A stretch of DNA of 64,000 nt from Aquarana catesbeiana (GCF_042186555.1 NC_133334.1:22717252-22781251), one strand, 5' to 3'; shown: positions 9,802-22,005, counted from the first letter of the stretch. Numbers and translations: made by a program. Notes: generated from the sequence alone by a model not told the origin.

Positions 9802-11950
9802 CTTCCTTCCTTCCTTCCTTCCTTCCTTCCTTCCTTCCTTCCTTCCTTCCTTCCTTCCTTCCTTCCTCTCCCTTTCTTTCATCCTTCTTTCCATTCCTTT
9901 TCTCTCTACTTCCTCTCCTTTCTTCCGACTTTTCCTTCCTTCCTTTCTTCCTGCTCTTGCTTTCCCTTCATTTTCTCCTTCCTTCCTCTCCTTTCTTCCA
10001 TCTTTTCCTTCCTTCCTCTCCCTTATTTCCCTTTCCATTCCTTCTTTATTCTCCCTTCCCTCCCTCCCTTCCTTCCTCTTTTTTCCCTTACATTCCTTTG
10101 TTTATTCTCTCTTCCTTCCTTCTAGCCTTCCTTCCTCACCCTTCTTTTCCATTCCATTCCTTCTTTATTTTCCCTATTTTCCTTTCCTTCTTTCCTCTCC
10201 CTTATTTCCCCTCCAATTCCTTCCTTATTCTCCCTCCCCCCCCCCTTCCTTCACCTCCTTTCTTCTGCCTTTTCATTTCTTCCCTTTCCCTTCCTTCCAT
10301 CCTCTCCCTTCTCTCTCTTTCCATTCCTTCTTATTTCTCCCTACATTCTTTTCCTTCCTTCCTTCCTTCCTTCCTTCCTTCCTTCCTTCCTTCCTTCCTT
10401 CCTTCCTTCCTTCCTTCCTTCCTTCCATCTTTCCCTTCCCCTTCCTTCCTTTCTCTCCTGTCCTCCTACTTTCCCTTTCCATTTCTTCTTTCCTGCTGCT
10501 CCCAATCTGACTTAGCCCCCCCCCCCTGTTGCTTTCTGGTTGTTTCTGGGTCTACCGGAGCCATCTTTACTATTCCTTTCCTTCCTTCCATCCTCTCACT
10601 TCTTTCCCTTTCCATTACCATACTTACTTCCTTATTCTCCCTTCCTTCCCTTTCCTTCCTCTCCTTCCCTTCCATCCTTCATTCCTCTCCCTACCTCCCT
10701 TCCCTTTACCGTCCTTCCTTCCTTCCACTCCCTTATTTTCCTTTCCATTCCTCTTTCTTTCCTTCTTTATTTCCTTCCTTCCTACCTTCCTTTCCATTCC
10801 TTCCATCCTTTCTTCCTCTCTCTTCTTTCTCTTATATTCCTTATTTATTCTCCCTTCCTTCCTTCCTCATTTCCTTTCCCTTCCCCTCCTTTCTACTTTC
10901 CTTCCACCTTTTCTTTGCCTTCCATCCTTTTTTTCCTCTTCCTTCCTTCCCTTTTCATTCCTACTTTATTATCACTTCCCTCCCTTCCTTCTTTTCTCTG
11001 CCTACCCTCCTTTCCCTTCCATCCTTCCTTCCTCTCTCTTCTTTCCCTTACATTCCTTCTTCCTTCCATCCTTCCTCCATTCCTCTACTTTCCCTTACAT
11101 TTCTTCTTTATTCTCCCTTCCTGCCTTCTTTCCGCTCCCTACTTCCTTCCTTCCTTCCCTCCTTCCTTCCTTCCTTCCTTCCTCTACTTTCCCTTACATT
11201 TATTCTTTTTTCTCCCTTCCTACCTTCCCTTCCTGTCTTCTTTCCTCTCCCTACCTTGTTTTCCTACCTTCCTTCCTTGCTTCTTTCTATCCTCCCTTCC
11301 TTCCTCTTTCCCATTCCATTCCATCTCTATTTTCCCTACTTTCCATTCCTTCTCTCCTCTTCCTACCTTCCTTCCCTTTCCATTCCTTCTTTCCTTCCCT
11401 TTCCGTTCCTTCTTTCCTGCCCCTTTCTGTTCCTTCTTTCCTTCCTTCCCTTTCCGTTCCTTCTTTCCTTCCTCTCCTCTCCCTTTCCTTCCTCTCCTTT
11501 CTTCCATCTTTTCCTTCCTCCCTTCCTCTCCCTTATTTCCCTTTCCATTCCTTCTTTATTCGCCCTTCCCTCCCTCCCTTCCTTCCTCTTTTTTCCCTTA
11601 CATTCCTTGTTTATTCTCTCTTCCTTCCTTCTAGCTTTCCTTCTCCACCCTTCTTTTCCATTCCATTCCTTCTTTATTTTCCCTATTTTCCTTTCCTTCT
11701 TTCCTCTCCCTTATTTCCCCTCCCATTCCTTCCTTGTTCTCCCTTCCCCCCCTTCCTTCACTTCCTTTCTTCTGCCTTTTCCTTTTTTCCCTTTCCCTTC
11801 CTTCCATCCTCTCCCTTCTCTCTCTTTCCATTCCTTCTTATTTCTCCCTACATTCTTTTCCTTCCTTCCTTTCTTCCATCTTTCCCTTTCCCTTCCTTCC
11901 TTCCTCTCCTGTCCTCCTTCTTTCCCTTTCCCATTCTTCTTTCCTGCTGC
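9802..11950 (+). repeat. Pyrimidine-rich tract with internal duplication
   Basis: 2.1 kb of CCTTC/CTTTCC sequence with pure (CCTT)n at 9803-9866 and 10350-10424. Segments at about 9985-10570 and 11485-12020 match each other in order, including the boundary block (GTTGCTTTCTGGTTGTTTCT followed by GGAGCCATC). The ORFs of 364-669 residues are simple-sequence translations. Confidence 0.95.
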
Positions 11951-12159
11951 TACCAATCTGTTTTAGCCCCCCCCCCCCCCCCGTTGCTTTCTGGTTGTTT
12001 CTGGGTTTACCGGAGCCATCGGTAAACCCGGAAGCGATCTGATCTGTTGGCTGAATAGGCAGGAAGTCAAGTGAGGGCAAGATGGCCCCCACTCGGCTCT
12101 ATGCCCTTGGAGGACCTCTGACGTCACTTCCGGTTCTCGGGCTTAAAGTGATGAATTTT

Positions 12160-13115
12160 TTTTTTTTTTTTAAGGAGGGTCAAATTTTTTTTTCTTCTAT
12201 AGCATTTAAAGGTAAATGAGAGATCTGGGGTCTTTTTGACCCCAGATCTCTCAATATAGAGGACCTGTCATGCTTATTTCTATAACATGTTTACATTCCT
12301 TGTAATAGGAATAAAAGTGATAAAAAAATAAATAAAAAAGGGACAGTGTAAAAATACAAAATAAAAATAAATAAGAAAAAAAAAAGTAAGGCACCCCATC
12401 CCTCTGCGCTCATTTATTTATTTTGATTTTAAAGGTAAATGAGAGATTTTGGGTCTTTTTGACCCCAGATCTCTCAATAAAGAGGACCTGTCATGCTTAT
12501 TTCTATTATAATACTATACTATACTATAAACAGGATGTTTACATTCCTTGCAATAGATAATAAAGTGATAACAAAATAAAATAAAGGGAAAATGTAAAAA
12601 TAAAAAGTAAAATAAATAAGAAAAAAAAAATTAAAGCACCCCATCCCTCTGTGCTCTTTTTTTTTCTTTTGCTTTTAAAGGTAAATAAGAGATCTGAGGT
12701 GTTTTTGACCCCAGATATCTCAATAAAGAGGACCTGTCATGCTTTTTTTTATATTACAAGGGATGTTAACATTCCTTGTAATAGGAATAAAAGTGATTAA
12801 AAAATTAATAAAAAAGGGACAGTGTAAAAAAGAAATAAATAAAATAAATAAATACATACATAAATAAATAAATAAATAAATAAGACGTCCCATCCCTCTT
12901 TGCTCTTTTTTTTTCTTTTGCTTTTAAAGGTAAATGAGAGATCTGGGGTCTTTTTGACCCCAGATCTCTCAAAAAATAGGACCCGTCATGCTTATTTCTA
13001 TGGGATGTTAATAATAGGATTAAAACTGATAAAAAAAAAATAAAAAAAATAAATGACAGTGTAAAAATAAAAAGTAAAATAAATCAGAAAAAAAAATATG
13101 CACGCAGAAGCGAAC
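12160..13115 (+). repeat. Tandem repeat of about 240 bp, four copies, with hairpin
   Basis: Units start at about 12206, 12432, 12676 and 12926. Each has AAAGGTAAATGAGAGATCTG and a hairpin made by GAGATCTGGGGTC and GACCCCAGATCTC around TTTTT. This is followed by AGGACCTGTCATGCTTATTT and an A/T-rich tail. Confidence 0.9.
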
Positions 13116-13119
13116 GCAT

Positions 13120-13560
13120 ACGTAAGTGTCTCTAAACTGTGTTCAAACCACACATGTGAGGTATTGCCGCGATCATTAGAGTGAGAGTAATAATTCTAGC
13201 ACTGGACCTCCTCTGTAACTCTAAGCAGGTAACCTGTAAAAAAATTTAAATCATCGCCTATGGAGATTCTTAGGTACCGCAGCTTGTCGCCATTCCACGA
13301 GCGCGCACAATTTTAAAGCAAGACATGTTAGGTATCTATTTACTCGGCGTAACATCATCCTTCTTTCACATTTTACAAAAAAATTGGGCTAACTTTAGTG
13401 TTTTTTTTTTTAAATTAATTAAAGTGTTTTCTTTTCCACGAAAAAATGATCGGCATTTTATTCTCTAGGGTCTCTGCTAAAAAAAAAAAAAAAAAAAATG
13501 TTTGGGTTTCTTAGTAATTTTCTAACAAAAAATGCAAAAAATGTAAACTTGGCCTGGTCA
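13120..13560 (+). repeat. Unclassified dispersed repeat, copy 1
   Basis: Contains GACATGTTAGGTATCTATTT and ACTCGGCGTAACATCATC. A second, more diverged copy is at about 40040-40440 (GACATGTTGAGTATCTATTT). Family unknown. Confidence 0.6.
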
Positions 13561-14067
13561 GCAAGTGGAATTGTATTACTTGGCGATTTTTCGATATCGT
13601 TCTGGAGTGTTGTACACGGGTATGCTGGGACTTGTAGCCCCCCCGGCCTGCAGGCGATTCCTCTGGAGTCTCGCCTCTCATTCCGCTTGCTAAAAAAGCT
13701 CGCCGTCTCTTTAGGACTCGATTGCGTCCTCTCTCTCCCACGTCTGTTCTCCAGCTAATTCGCCTCGCTGTTAAATGGATAGCGCTGGCAACAAAGGGCC
13801 CTTTCATTCCGGGCCGGCGTAATTATTAGAGAGGCGCTGCGTAAATGTCAGAGAGGAGGGCTTGTGTTTTGCCTCTCGTTCGCTATTCTCAGCCGTGATC
13901 ATTTTCTAATTATCTTAACATTACCTACAGAGCGATGTGAAATGTATCAGAGGAGATGAGACGCCTCTGATCTAATAAGCATCGGACAATGAATGAAGCG
14001 TCGGCCGCATTGCACATGGCAGCGAAGGGAGGCGCGCGTTAACCCTTGTGATGAATGACACAAAGGG
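13560..14067. other. Repeat-poor intron, candidate conserved element
   Basis: About 500 bp without simple repeats and with balanced composition. It includes CTAATTATCTTAACATTACC and CGTCGGCCGCATTGCACATG. Possible conserved non-coding DNA by character only; no ORF is supported. Confidence 0.3.
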
Positions 14068-15790
14068 GGGATTTAAAGGGGATCGGTCAAACCGCCTGGG
14101 TGACTGGGCTCTGATAGAAGCTGCCGAACCACGTGTAAGGTTCAACCGCGCTTAAATAAGGGGTGACTCATTAAAGCCAAGAAACAGCTGCTTCCATCGG
14201 GACCTAGTTTTGGGAAATGATCTTGGGTAGAGTCCAAGCTATTTTTTTGTAATGTAAAAATAAAAATAAAAAAAAAAAATACCTAAAAATTAATTAATTA
14301 CAAAATTAGATTTTTTTTCGTATTTAATGAAAAAAATTGTTTTGTGACTGTCCTGGTCACAAAACTATTTTTTTTTCATTAAATGCAAAAAAAAAAAAAT
14401 CTAATTTTGTAATTATGTTCCCCAAAAAAAGATAAATAAAATAAAAATGTAAAAAAATAAATAAAGCTTAAAATAAAAAATAGAAATTGAGAAAAATTGC
14501 ATGTTGTTTTTTTGACCATGTCCTTTTAAATTCCACATTGTGGCACATTAGGGGGACAATTAATGTGAAAATAGCATACAGCATATGCAATTGCATTTTT
14601 TAAAATGTAACAATAAAAAAAAAAAATAAAAATAATTAAAATCAATTTTTAAAACTTAAATTTTAAAAAATTTGTTTTGTGACCAGAACCCTTAAGGTTC
14701 CCCAAAAAAAAAGATAAATAAAATAAAAATGTAAAAAATAAATAAAGCTTAAAATAAAAAAATAGAAATTGAGAAAAATTGAATGTTGTTTTTTTGACCG
14801 TGTCTTTTTAAATTCCACATTGTGGCACATTAGGGGGACATTTAATGTGGAAATAGCATACAGCATATGCAATGGCATTATTTAAAATGTAACAATAAAA
14901 AAAAAAAATAATAATTAAAATCAATTATTAAAACTTAAATTTTAAAAAATTTGTTTTGTGACCAGAACCCTTAAGGTTCCCCCAAAAAAAAGATAAATAA
15001 AATAAAAATGTAAAAAAATAAATAAAGCTTAAAATAAAAAAAGAGGGAATTTAAAGGGGACCGGTCAAACCGCCTGGGTGACTGGGCTTTGACAGAAGCT
15101 GCCAATAGCCGAACCACGTGTAAGGCTCAACTGCGCTTAAATAAGGGGTGACTCATTAAAGCCAAGAAAGGGCTGCTTCCATCGGGACCTAGTTTTGGGA
15201 AATGATCTTGGGTAGAGTCCAAACTATTTTTTTGTAATGTAAAAATAAAAAATAAATAAATAAATAAAATAATTTAAAAATGAATTAATTACAAAAATGT
15301 AATGAAAAAAAATAGTTTTGTGACCAGGACCCTTTAAGTCCCCCCCCCCCCAAAAAAAAAATGTAAAAAAAAAAAAAATAAAGCTTAAAATAAAAAATTA
15401 GAATTGAGAAAAATTAATGTTAAAAAATGTGTTTTTTTTTTAACCATGTCCTTTTAAATTCCACATTGGTGCACATTAGGGGGACATTTAATGTAGAAAT
15501 AGCATAAAGCATATGCAATTGCAATTTTTTTAATGTAACAAAAAAAAAAGTTTAAAAAATGAAAATACTTTTTTTATAAAATTCAATTTTAAAAAATTTG
15601 TTTTGTGACCAGAACCCTTAAGGTTCCCCAAAAAAAGATAAATTAAATAAAAATGTAAAAATAAATAAAGCTTAAAATAAAAAACTAGAAATTGAAAAAA
15701 AAAATTGAATGTGTTTTTTGACCATGCCCCTTTAAATTCCACATTGGGGCACAATAGGGGAACAATAGGGGAACAGTCAATATATAACTA
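14068..15790 (+). repeat. Tandem duplication of about 980 bp plus A/T-rich sub-repeats
   Basis: The block at about 14068-14260 (GGTCAAACCGCCTGGGTGAC ... GGGACCTAGTTTTGGGAAAT) recurs at about 15049-15240. Between and after, an A/T-rich unit of about 240 bp with CATGTCCTTTTAAATTCCAC and ATTAGGGGGACA recurs at about 14510, 14800 and 15445. Runs of AAATAAA and lysine/phenylalanine ORFs have no coding value. Confidence 0.85.
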
Positions 15791-16084
15791 GTATACAGCA
15801 TATGCAAATAAACCAACAAAGAAGGCAACAGATACGGGTACAGGTGAAGGTGGAGGACCAACACCCTTTTCTTGAGCTATGTCTCACCTCAGGCTGGGAT
15901 CACCTGGTCCATAAACCAGGCCCCTTTAAGTTTCACACTGTGAAACATTAGGGAACCATCCAATATAGTAATAGCATAGAGTGCAAAAATACACAAATGA
16001 GCCAAAAAGAAGGCAACAGATGCCGGTGTAGATGGATTTGGGGCACCAGCACCGATTCAGGAAATGAACCCTTTTCTTAAGCTA

Positions 16085-16914
16085 CACTATATTACCAAAA
16101 GTATTGGGACACCTGCATTTACACGCACATGAACTTTAATGGCAACCCAGTCTTAGTCCGCAGGGTTCAATATTGAGTTGGCCCTCCCTTTGCAGCTATA
16201 ACAGCTTCAACTCTTCTGGATAGGCTGTCCACAAGGTTTAGGAGTGTGTCTATGGGAATGTTTGACCATTTTTCCAGAAGCGCATTTGTGTTGGACGAGA
16301 AGGCTTGGCTCAAAGTCTCCACTCTAATTCATCCCAAAGGTGTTCTATCCAGTTGAGGTCAGTCTAGTTCCTCCACCTCAAACTCGCTCATCCATGTCTT
16401 TATGGACCTTGCTTTGTGCACTGGTCCAAATCATTTGGTGGAGGGAGGATTATGGTGTGGGGTTGTTTTTCAGGGGTTGGGCTTGGCCCCTTAGTTCCAG
16501 TGAAGGGAACTCTTAAGACATCAGCATACCAAGACATTTTGGACAAATTCATGCTCCCAACTTTGTGGGAACAGTTTGGGGATGGCCCCTTCCTGTTCCA
16601 AAATGACTGCTCACCAGTGCACAAAGCAAGGTCCATAAAGACATGGATGAGCGAGTTTGGGGTGGAGGAGCTTGACTGGCCCACACAGAGTCCTGACCTC
16701 ATCCCGATAGAACACCTTTGGGATGAATTAGAGTGGAGACTGCGAGCCAGGCCTTCTCGTCCACATCTTTGCCTGACCTCACAAACGCGCTTCTGGAAGA
16801 ATGGTCAAACATTCCCATAGACACACTCCTAAACCTTGTGGACGGCCTTCCCAGAGGAGTTGAAGCTGTTATAGCTGCAAAGGGTGGGCCAACTCAATAT
16901 TGAACCCTACGGAC
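16085..16914 (+). mobile_element. Fold-back Tc1/mariner derivative, right end truncated
   Basis: Starts after TA with CACTATATTACCAAAAGTAT. The left half is the reverse complement of the right half: CATCCCAAAGGTGTTCTATC on the left mirrors GATAGAACACCTTTGGGATG on the right. The turning point is near 16425-16435 (GGTCCAAATCATTTGGTGGA). The right half, read on the plus strand, encodes the C-terminal part of a Tc1 transposase: GGGRIMVWGCFSGVG, the second catalytic Asp in FLFQNDCSPVH, and Glu in SPDLIPIEHLWDELE. The N-terminal DNA-binding domain and first Asp are absent, so it is non-autonomous. The right terminal about 100 bp are missing; sequence passes straight to CCATGTCCCACC. Confidence 0.88.
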
Positions 16915-17221
16915 CCATGTCCCACCTCAAATTGGGAAAATTTGAGGCGCAGTCCACTTAAATGAAAAAATAAATAAATAAATGTAAAATAAAAAATAAA
17001 TTAAAAAAGTCATTTTTTTAAATATTTATTACATTGTGACAATATACTATACCGTGTTCTGACTAATTATTTCTTTTACAATTTTTTATACATTGTTTTA
17101 AGGAAGTCGCTTATTATAGTTACAGCAGTATTTTTTATATTTTATATTCTATATTTTATTGCCTGGCTTTACTTTCTACCTCCAGTCCTTCGGGTGTGCC
17201 AAGCCGACTTTCCTGACTTTA

Positions 17222-17356
17222 TTCCGTCACGTCGGTGTAGATCACTAGACCCCCCCATACATTAGATCACTAGACCCCCCAATACATTAGATCACTAGAC
17301 CCCCCCATACATTAGATCACTAGACCCCCCCATACATTAGATCACTAGACCCCCCC
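17222..17356 (+). repeat. Satellite ATACATTAGATCACTAGACC, left fragment
   Basis: Five to six copies of the 23-25 bp unit also found at 17890-19796. Confidence 0.9.
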
Positions 17357-17480
17357 CGTGACCTGTGCTCCATGCAGTATGACCTGTGCCCAATGCAGCG
17401 TGACCTGTGCCCCATACAGCGTGACCTGTGCCCCATACAGCCTGGTCTGCCTGTGCACCATACAGCCCCACCTATGCAGA
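17357..17480 (+). repeat. Short tandem repeat, about 20 bp
   Basis: GTGACCTGTGCCCCATACAG-type units, five copies, between the satellite and the fold-back element. Confidence 0.7.
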
Positions 17481-17484
17481 GGAA

Positions 17485-17889
17485 GAGGCAAGCCACCCGG
17501 ATCAGCAGAGAGCGGGATTGCCCCCTGTAATAGCTTTCATTTGAATTCCCCGTCTTCCCGGGGCTCATCGTCACATAGCCCCACCTCTTGGCCCGACGCC
17601 TTTGATGATGTCACATGTCCCGCATTGGATCGGCGTTCTGTCTATCAAAGGGCCGGGCCAAAAGGTGGAGCTATGTGACGTGAGCCCCGGGAACACTGGA
17701 AGTTCTAATGAAAGCTCTTACATCGGGCAATTCAGCTCTCTGCTGATCCGGACAGCTCGCCTCTTCCTTTCCTCTCTCTTCCCCTGGCTGGGAGACTGTG
17801 CCGGCGGTGCTCTCATCCTCACTGGGCTCCACTCGGCTGCGGGCCCCATAGCGCCCGCATGGGTCGCTATGGTGGTAGTTACGCCCCTG
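17485..17889. mobile_element. Fold-back (MITE-like) insertion within the satellite
   Basis: Imperfect inverted arms at about 17485-17600 and 17645-17760, e.g. GGATCAGCAGAGAGC facing GCTCTCTGCTGATCC, and CCCGGGGCTCA facing TGAGCCCCGGG. A non-mirrored tail runs to 17889. It separates two parts of the same satellite. Superfamily not determined. Confidence 0.65.
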
Positions 17890-19796
17890 CATCAGATCAC
17901 TAGACCCCCCCATACATTAGATCACTAGACCCCCCCATACATTATATCACCAGACCCCCCCATACATTAGATCACTAGACCCCCCATACATTAGATCACT
18001 AGACCCCCCCCATACATTATATCACTAGTCCCCCCCATATATTAGATCACTAGACCCCCCCCATACATTAGATCACTAGACCCCCCCATACATTAGATCA
18101 CTAGACCCCCATACATTAGATCACTAGACCCCCCCATACATTAGATCACTAGACCCCCCCATACATTAGATCACTAGACCCCCCCCATACATTAAATCAC
18201 TAGACCCCCCTATACATTAGATCACTAGACCCCCATACATTAGATCACTAGACCCCCCCCCCATACATTAGATCACTAGACCCCCATACATTAGATCACT
18301 AGACCCCCGCATACATTAGATCACTAGACCCCCATACATTAGATCACTAGACTCCCCCATACATTAGATCACTAGACCCCCCCCATACATTAAATCACTA
18401 GACCCCCCTATACATTAGATCACTAGACCCCCCCCATACATTAGATCACTAGACCCCCATACATTAGATCACTAGACCCCCCCATACATTAGATCACTAG
18501 ACCCCCATACATTAGATCACTAGACCCCCCCCATACATTAGATTACTAGACCCCCATACATTAGATCACTAGACCCCCCCATACATTAGATCACTAGACC
18601 CCCATACATTAGATCACTAGACCCCCCCATACATTAGATCACTAGATCCCCCCATACATTAGATCACTAGACCCCCCCCATACATTAGATCACTAGACCC
18701 CCCCCATACATTAGATCACTAGACCCCCCCCATACATTAGATCACTAGACCCCCATACATTAGATCACTAGACCCCCATACATTAGATCACTAGATCCCC
18801 CCCATACATTAGATCACTAGACCCCCCCCATACATTAGATCACTAGACCCCCATACATTAGATCACTAGACCCCCCCATACATTAGATCACTAGACCCCC
18901 ATACATTAGATCACTAGACCCCCGCATACATTAGATCACTAGACCCCCATACATTAGATCACTAGACTCCCCCATACATTAGATCACTAGACCCCCCCCA
19001 TACATTAAATCACTAGACCCCCCTATACATTAGATCACTAGACCCCCCCCATACATTAGATCACTAGACCCCCATACATTAGATCACTAGACCCCCCCAT
19101 ACATTAGATCACTAGACCCCCATACATTAGATCACTAGACCCCCCCCCCATACATTAGATTACTAGACCCCCATACATTAGATCACTAGACCCCCCCCAT
19201 ACATTAGATCACTAGACCCCCATACATTAGATCACTAGACCCCCCCATACATTAGATCACTAGATCCCCCCATACATTAGATCACTAGACCCCCCCCATA
19301 CATTAGATCACTAGACCCCCCCCATACATTAGATCACTAGACCCCCATACATTAGATCACTAGATCCCCCCCATACATTAGATCACTAGACCCCCCCCAT
19401 ACATTAGATCACTAGACCCCCCCCATACATTAGATCACTAGATCCCCCCATACATTAGATCACTAGACCCCCCATACATTAGATCACTAGACCCCCATAC
19501 ATTAGATCACTAGACCCCCCCATACATTAGATCACTAGACCCCCCCATACATTAGATCACTAGATCCCCCCATACATTAGATCACTAGACCCCCCATACA
19601 TTAGATCACTAGACCCCCATACATTAGATCACTAGACCCCCCATACATTAGATCACTAGACCCCCCATACATTAGATCACTAGACCCCCCCATACATTAG
19701 ATCACTAGACCCCCCCATACATTAGATCACTAGACCCCCCATACATTAGATCACTAGACCCCCCATACATTAGATCACTAGACCCCCGCATACATT
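17890..19796 (+). repeat. Satellite of 22-27 bp with higher-order period
   Basis: About 78 copies of CATACATTAGATCACTAGAC plus a variable C run. Marker variants (CCCCCGCATAC, ACTAGACTCCCCC, TTAAATCACTAG, TTAGATTACTAG) recur about 614-616 bp apart, e.g. 18306/18920 and 18349/18963. Confidence 0.95.
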
Positions 19797-20555
19797 AGAA
19801 GGCCGGGCGGACGGCTGCGATGGGTTAATTGCCGTGTTAATAGATATTAGAGCTGTTTATTGGGAATAAAATGTCTGGCAGCAAAGACACATCGAACAAT
19901 CACACGCTCGATCTGCGTCCATTTACCATCCAGCAAAGAGACAGAGCAGCCAAGAATAAATGGTGAAATGACATTATTGTAATGTGTGTGTGGGGGGAGG
20001 GGAGGGGGCAGTAAATCACTCAGATCATTAGTGGGGGGGCGGGGGGGGGGGGGGGGGGGGGTTGTGTGTCTAGGAGGGAAAATTATGGTCTGTTCCAAAC
20101 AACGTTCATTATGAGTTATTGTTGTAAAAGATGATCTGAAGGTAATTTCTGGATCAGATATTTCACATTTTGTTATGCCGTGTATTCCTCACCATATTCC
20201 ATGGACAGATCGGAAGGTGCGCCCCCTAGTGGCTGGATCTATGGTCAATAGCGTTATCGGCAATCTACCCCAAAGTGGACCCATCATATGATATACTTTA
20301 TATGTGTCACTGTGTGTTGCTTCCAGGTATTTAGTATCTCCTGACAACGCCTTCAATCAGCTTCACGTTCAAGAAGGATGGCGCCATCTTTGTACAGTCA
20401 TCATCCAGGGTCACCATGCTGCCGCAATCCTCCTGTGTTCACAAATGTCTGATACAGATCAGCCCCTGCTGCAGAATATCACTTGCTGCAAAGTTACAAA
20501 CCAGAGGCGTGGATTGAAGCTTGTGGGCCCCTGGTACAAAAGTTTACCCAGCCCC
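19797..20555. other. Intron sequence; poly-G run
   Basis: No gene supported. It contains a G run at about 20039-20061 that will be hard to sequence. The phrase GCGCCCCCTAGTGGCTGGAT is a dispersed vertebrate-like motif. Confidence 0.4.
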
Positions 20556-20825
20556 CCCCCCCCCACTATCATCCACCGCACACCAATATACTCCCCCACC
20601 CAAGTGCATAAGTTTTCCCCCCATGTGCACGAGTCCCCCACAAGTCTGTACAAGTCCCCCCCAAATATGCACAAGCCCCCCCCCCCCCCCTAGTCTGCAC
20701 CAGCCCCCTCCCTCAGTGTCCCCCCAGTCTGCACAAGCTTCCCCCCCAGTCTGCACAACCCCCCCCCCCCAGTATGTACAACTCCCCCCCAATCTGCACA
20801 AGCCCCCCCCCCAGCCTGTATAAGT
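20556..20825 (+). repeat. C-rich minisatellite (CCCCCAGTCTGCACAAG)
   Basis: About 12 degenerate units of 20-25 bp with C runs of up to 13. The ORFs are repeat translations. Confidence 0.8.
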
Positions 20826-21573
20826 CTAAATTCACAGAGCCCACCTCAGAATAACATCTGTCTCTCTCACAGGGATGTCAGATTCCCTTTTCTTCCCGGG
20901 TCCCCTGGAACATGGGCAGGGTTGCAATTGCGGCCCCTGCGACCCCTATTGCTACGCCCATGTTACAATCCGATCACTGGGGGGTAGAGGAGACTGAGGA
21001 AATGCTTCTTCCTTGTGCCTTGGGTTAGGTTGTGCAGTTGTGCAGGGAGTCGAAGTATGACTGCAATAGGCTACAGAGTTGGACCAACTGCACTCAGTAA
21101 GTGACATGTTGACAGGTGTCTACTCCAGGACAAGGTCCTTTAGCACGCAAGGTGAAAAGGCTTCCTCCTCCCCCCCCCTCCCCCATAAGATGCGAATTAG
21201 GCCACCAGTATAGGTTGTAGGTCCTGCTAAAGTGCCTAAGGCAGCCGCCTCTTCTGCCTACCCCTTGGCTTGTCCCTGATGGGCATTCTAGATGGACACT
21301 GTCTTCCATTTTACTGCATTCAGCTGCATTCGTCTAGAAAATGAATGGTTTGTCAAGACAAGGCTGCGTTTGGCTTGATTTGCCTGCAGTTAAAATGCAC
21401 ATAATAGGAAAAACTGTGTCCGAAGAAACGCATCGCAATGCAAAGCAGGTCAAGCGCAACCTCTGAACAGCCACGTGTACTCTTCAGTTAAAGTCAGAAG
21501 GATTTTGTTGACTTGTGTTTGAGGTACAAACATTAACAAACTTGGTCAGGAGCGCTCTCTTTCTTCCTTTGCT

Positions 21574-22005
21574 AAACAGGTCTGTGTGAGGACACTTGTG
21601 TTGAGGGGTGTGGCTGTTACTCAGCTCTGCAGTGTGAGAATAGTTGTGCTGAAGGTTGTGGCTGGTACTCAGTTCTGCAGTGTGAGGACAGTTGTGCTGA
21701 GGGGTGTGGTTTTTACTCACCTCTGCAGTGTGAGGACAGTTGTGTTGAAGAGTGCGGCTGTTACTCAGCTCTGCAGGGTGAGGACAGTTGTGCTGAGGGG
21801 TGTAGCTGTTACTCAGTTCTGCTAGTATAGACTACTGCAATGTGAGGGCAAGGAACAGCATATTGATGCCACGCATTGCACCAACACATTTTACTTGTAT
21901 TGTCAGGCACACTCTCTATCTTCCTTCTCTACATAGGTCTGTGTGAGGACACTTTTGCTAAGGGGTGTGGCTGTTACTCAGCTCTGCAGTGTGAGGGCAG
22001 GAAAC
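21574..22005 (+). repeat. 48-bp minisatellite, forward arrays
   Basis: Units GTGTGAGGACAGTTGTGCTG AGGGGTGTGGCTGTTACTCA etc.: five at 21588-21832, and one more at about 21938-21990. Each array is preceded by ACAGGTCTGTGTGAGGACAC. Confidence 0.9.

Noticed and set aside
7371..12092. Long ORFs of up to 669 residues rich in Phe, Ser, Pro, Leu
   Set aside because: They translate CCTT/CTTTC simple sequence; no start context, domains or splice support, and several frames are open at once.
17890..19796. CRISPR-like regular array
   Set aside because: The repeats are contiguous without unique spacers, and the genome is a vertebrate's.
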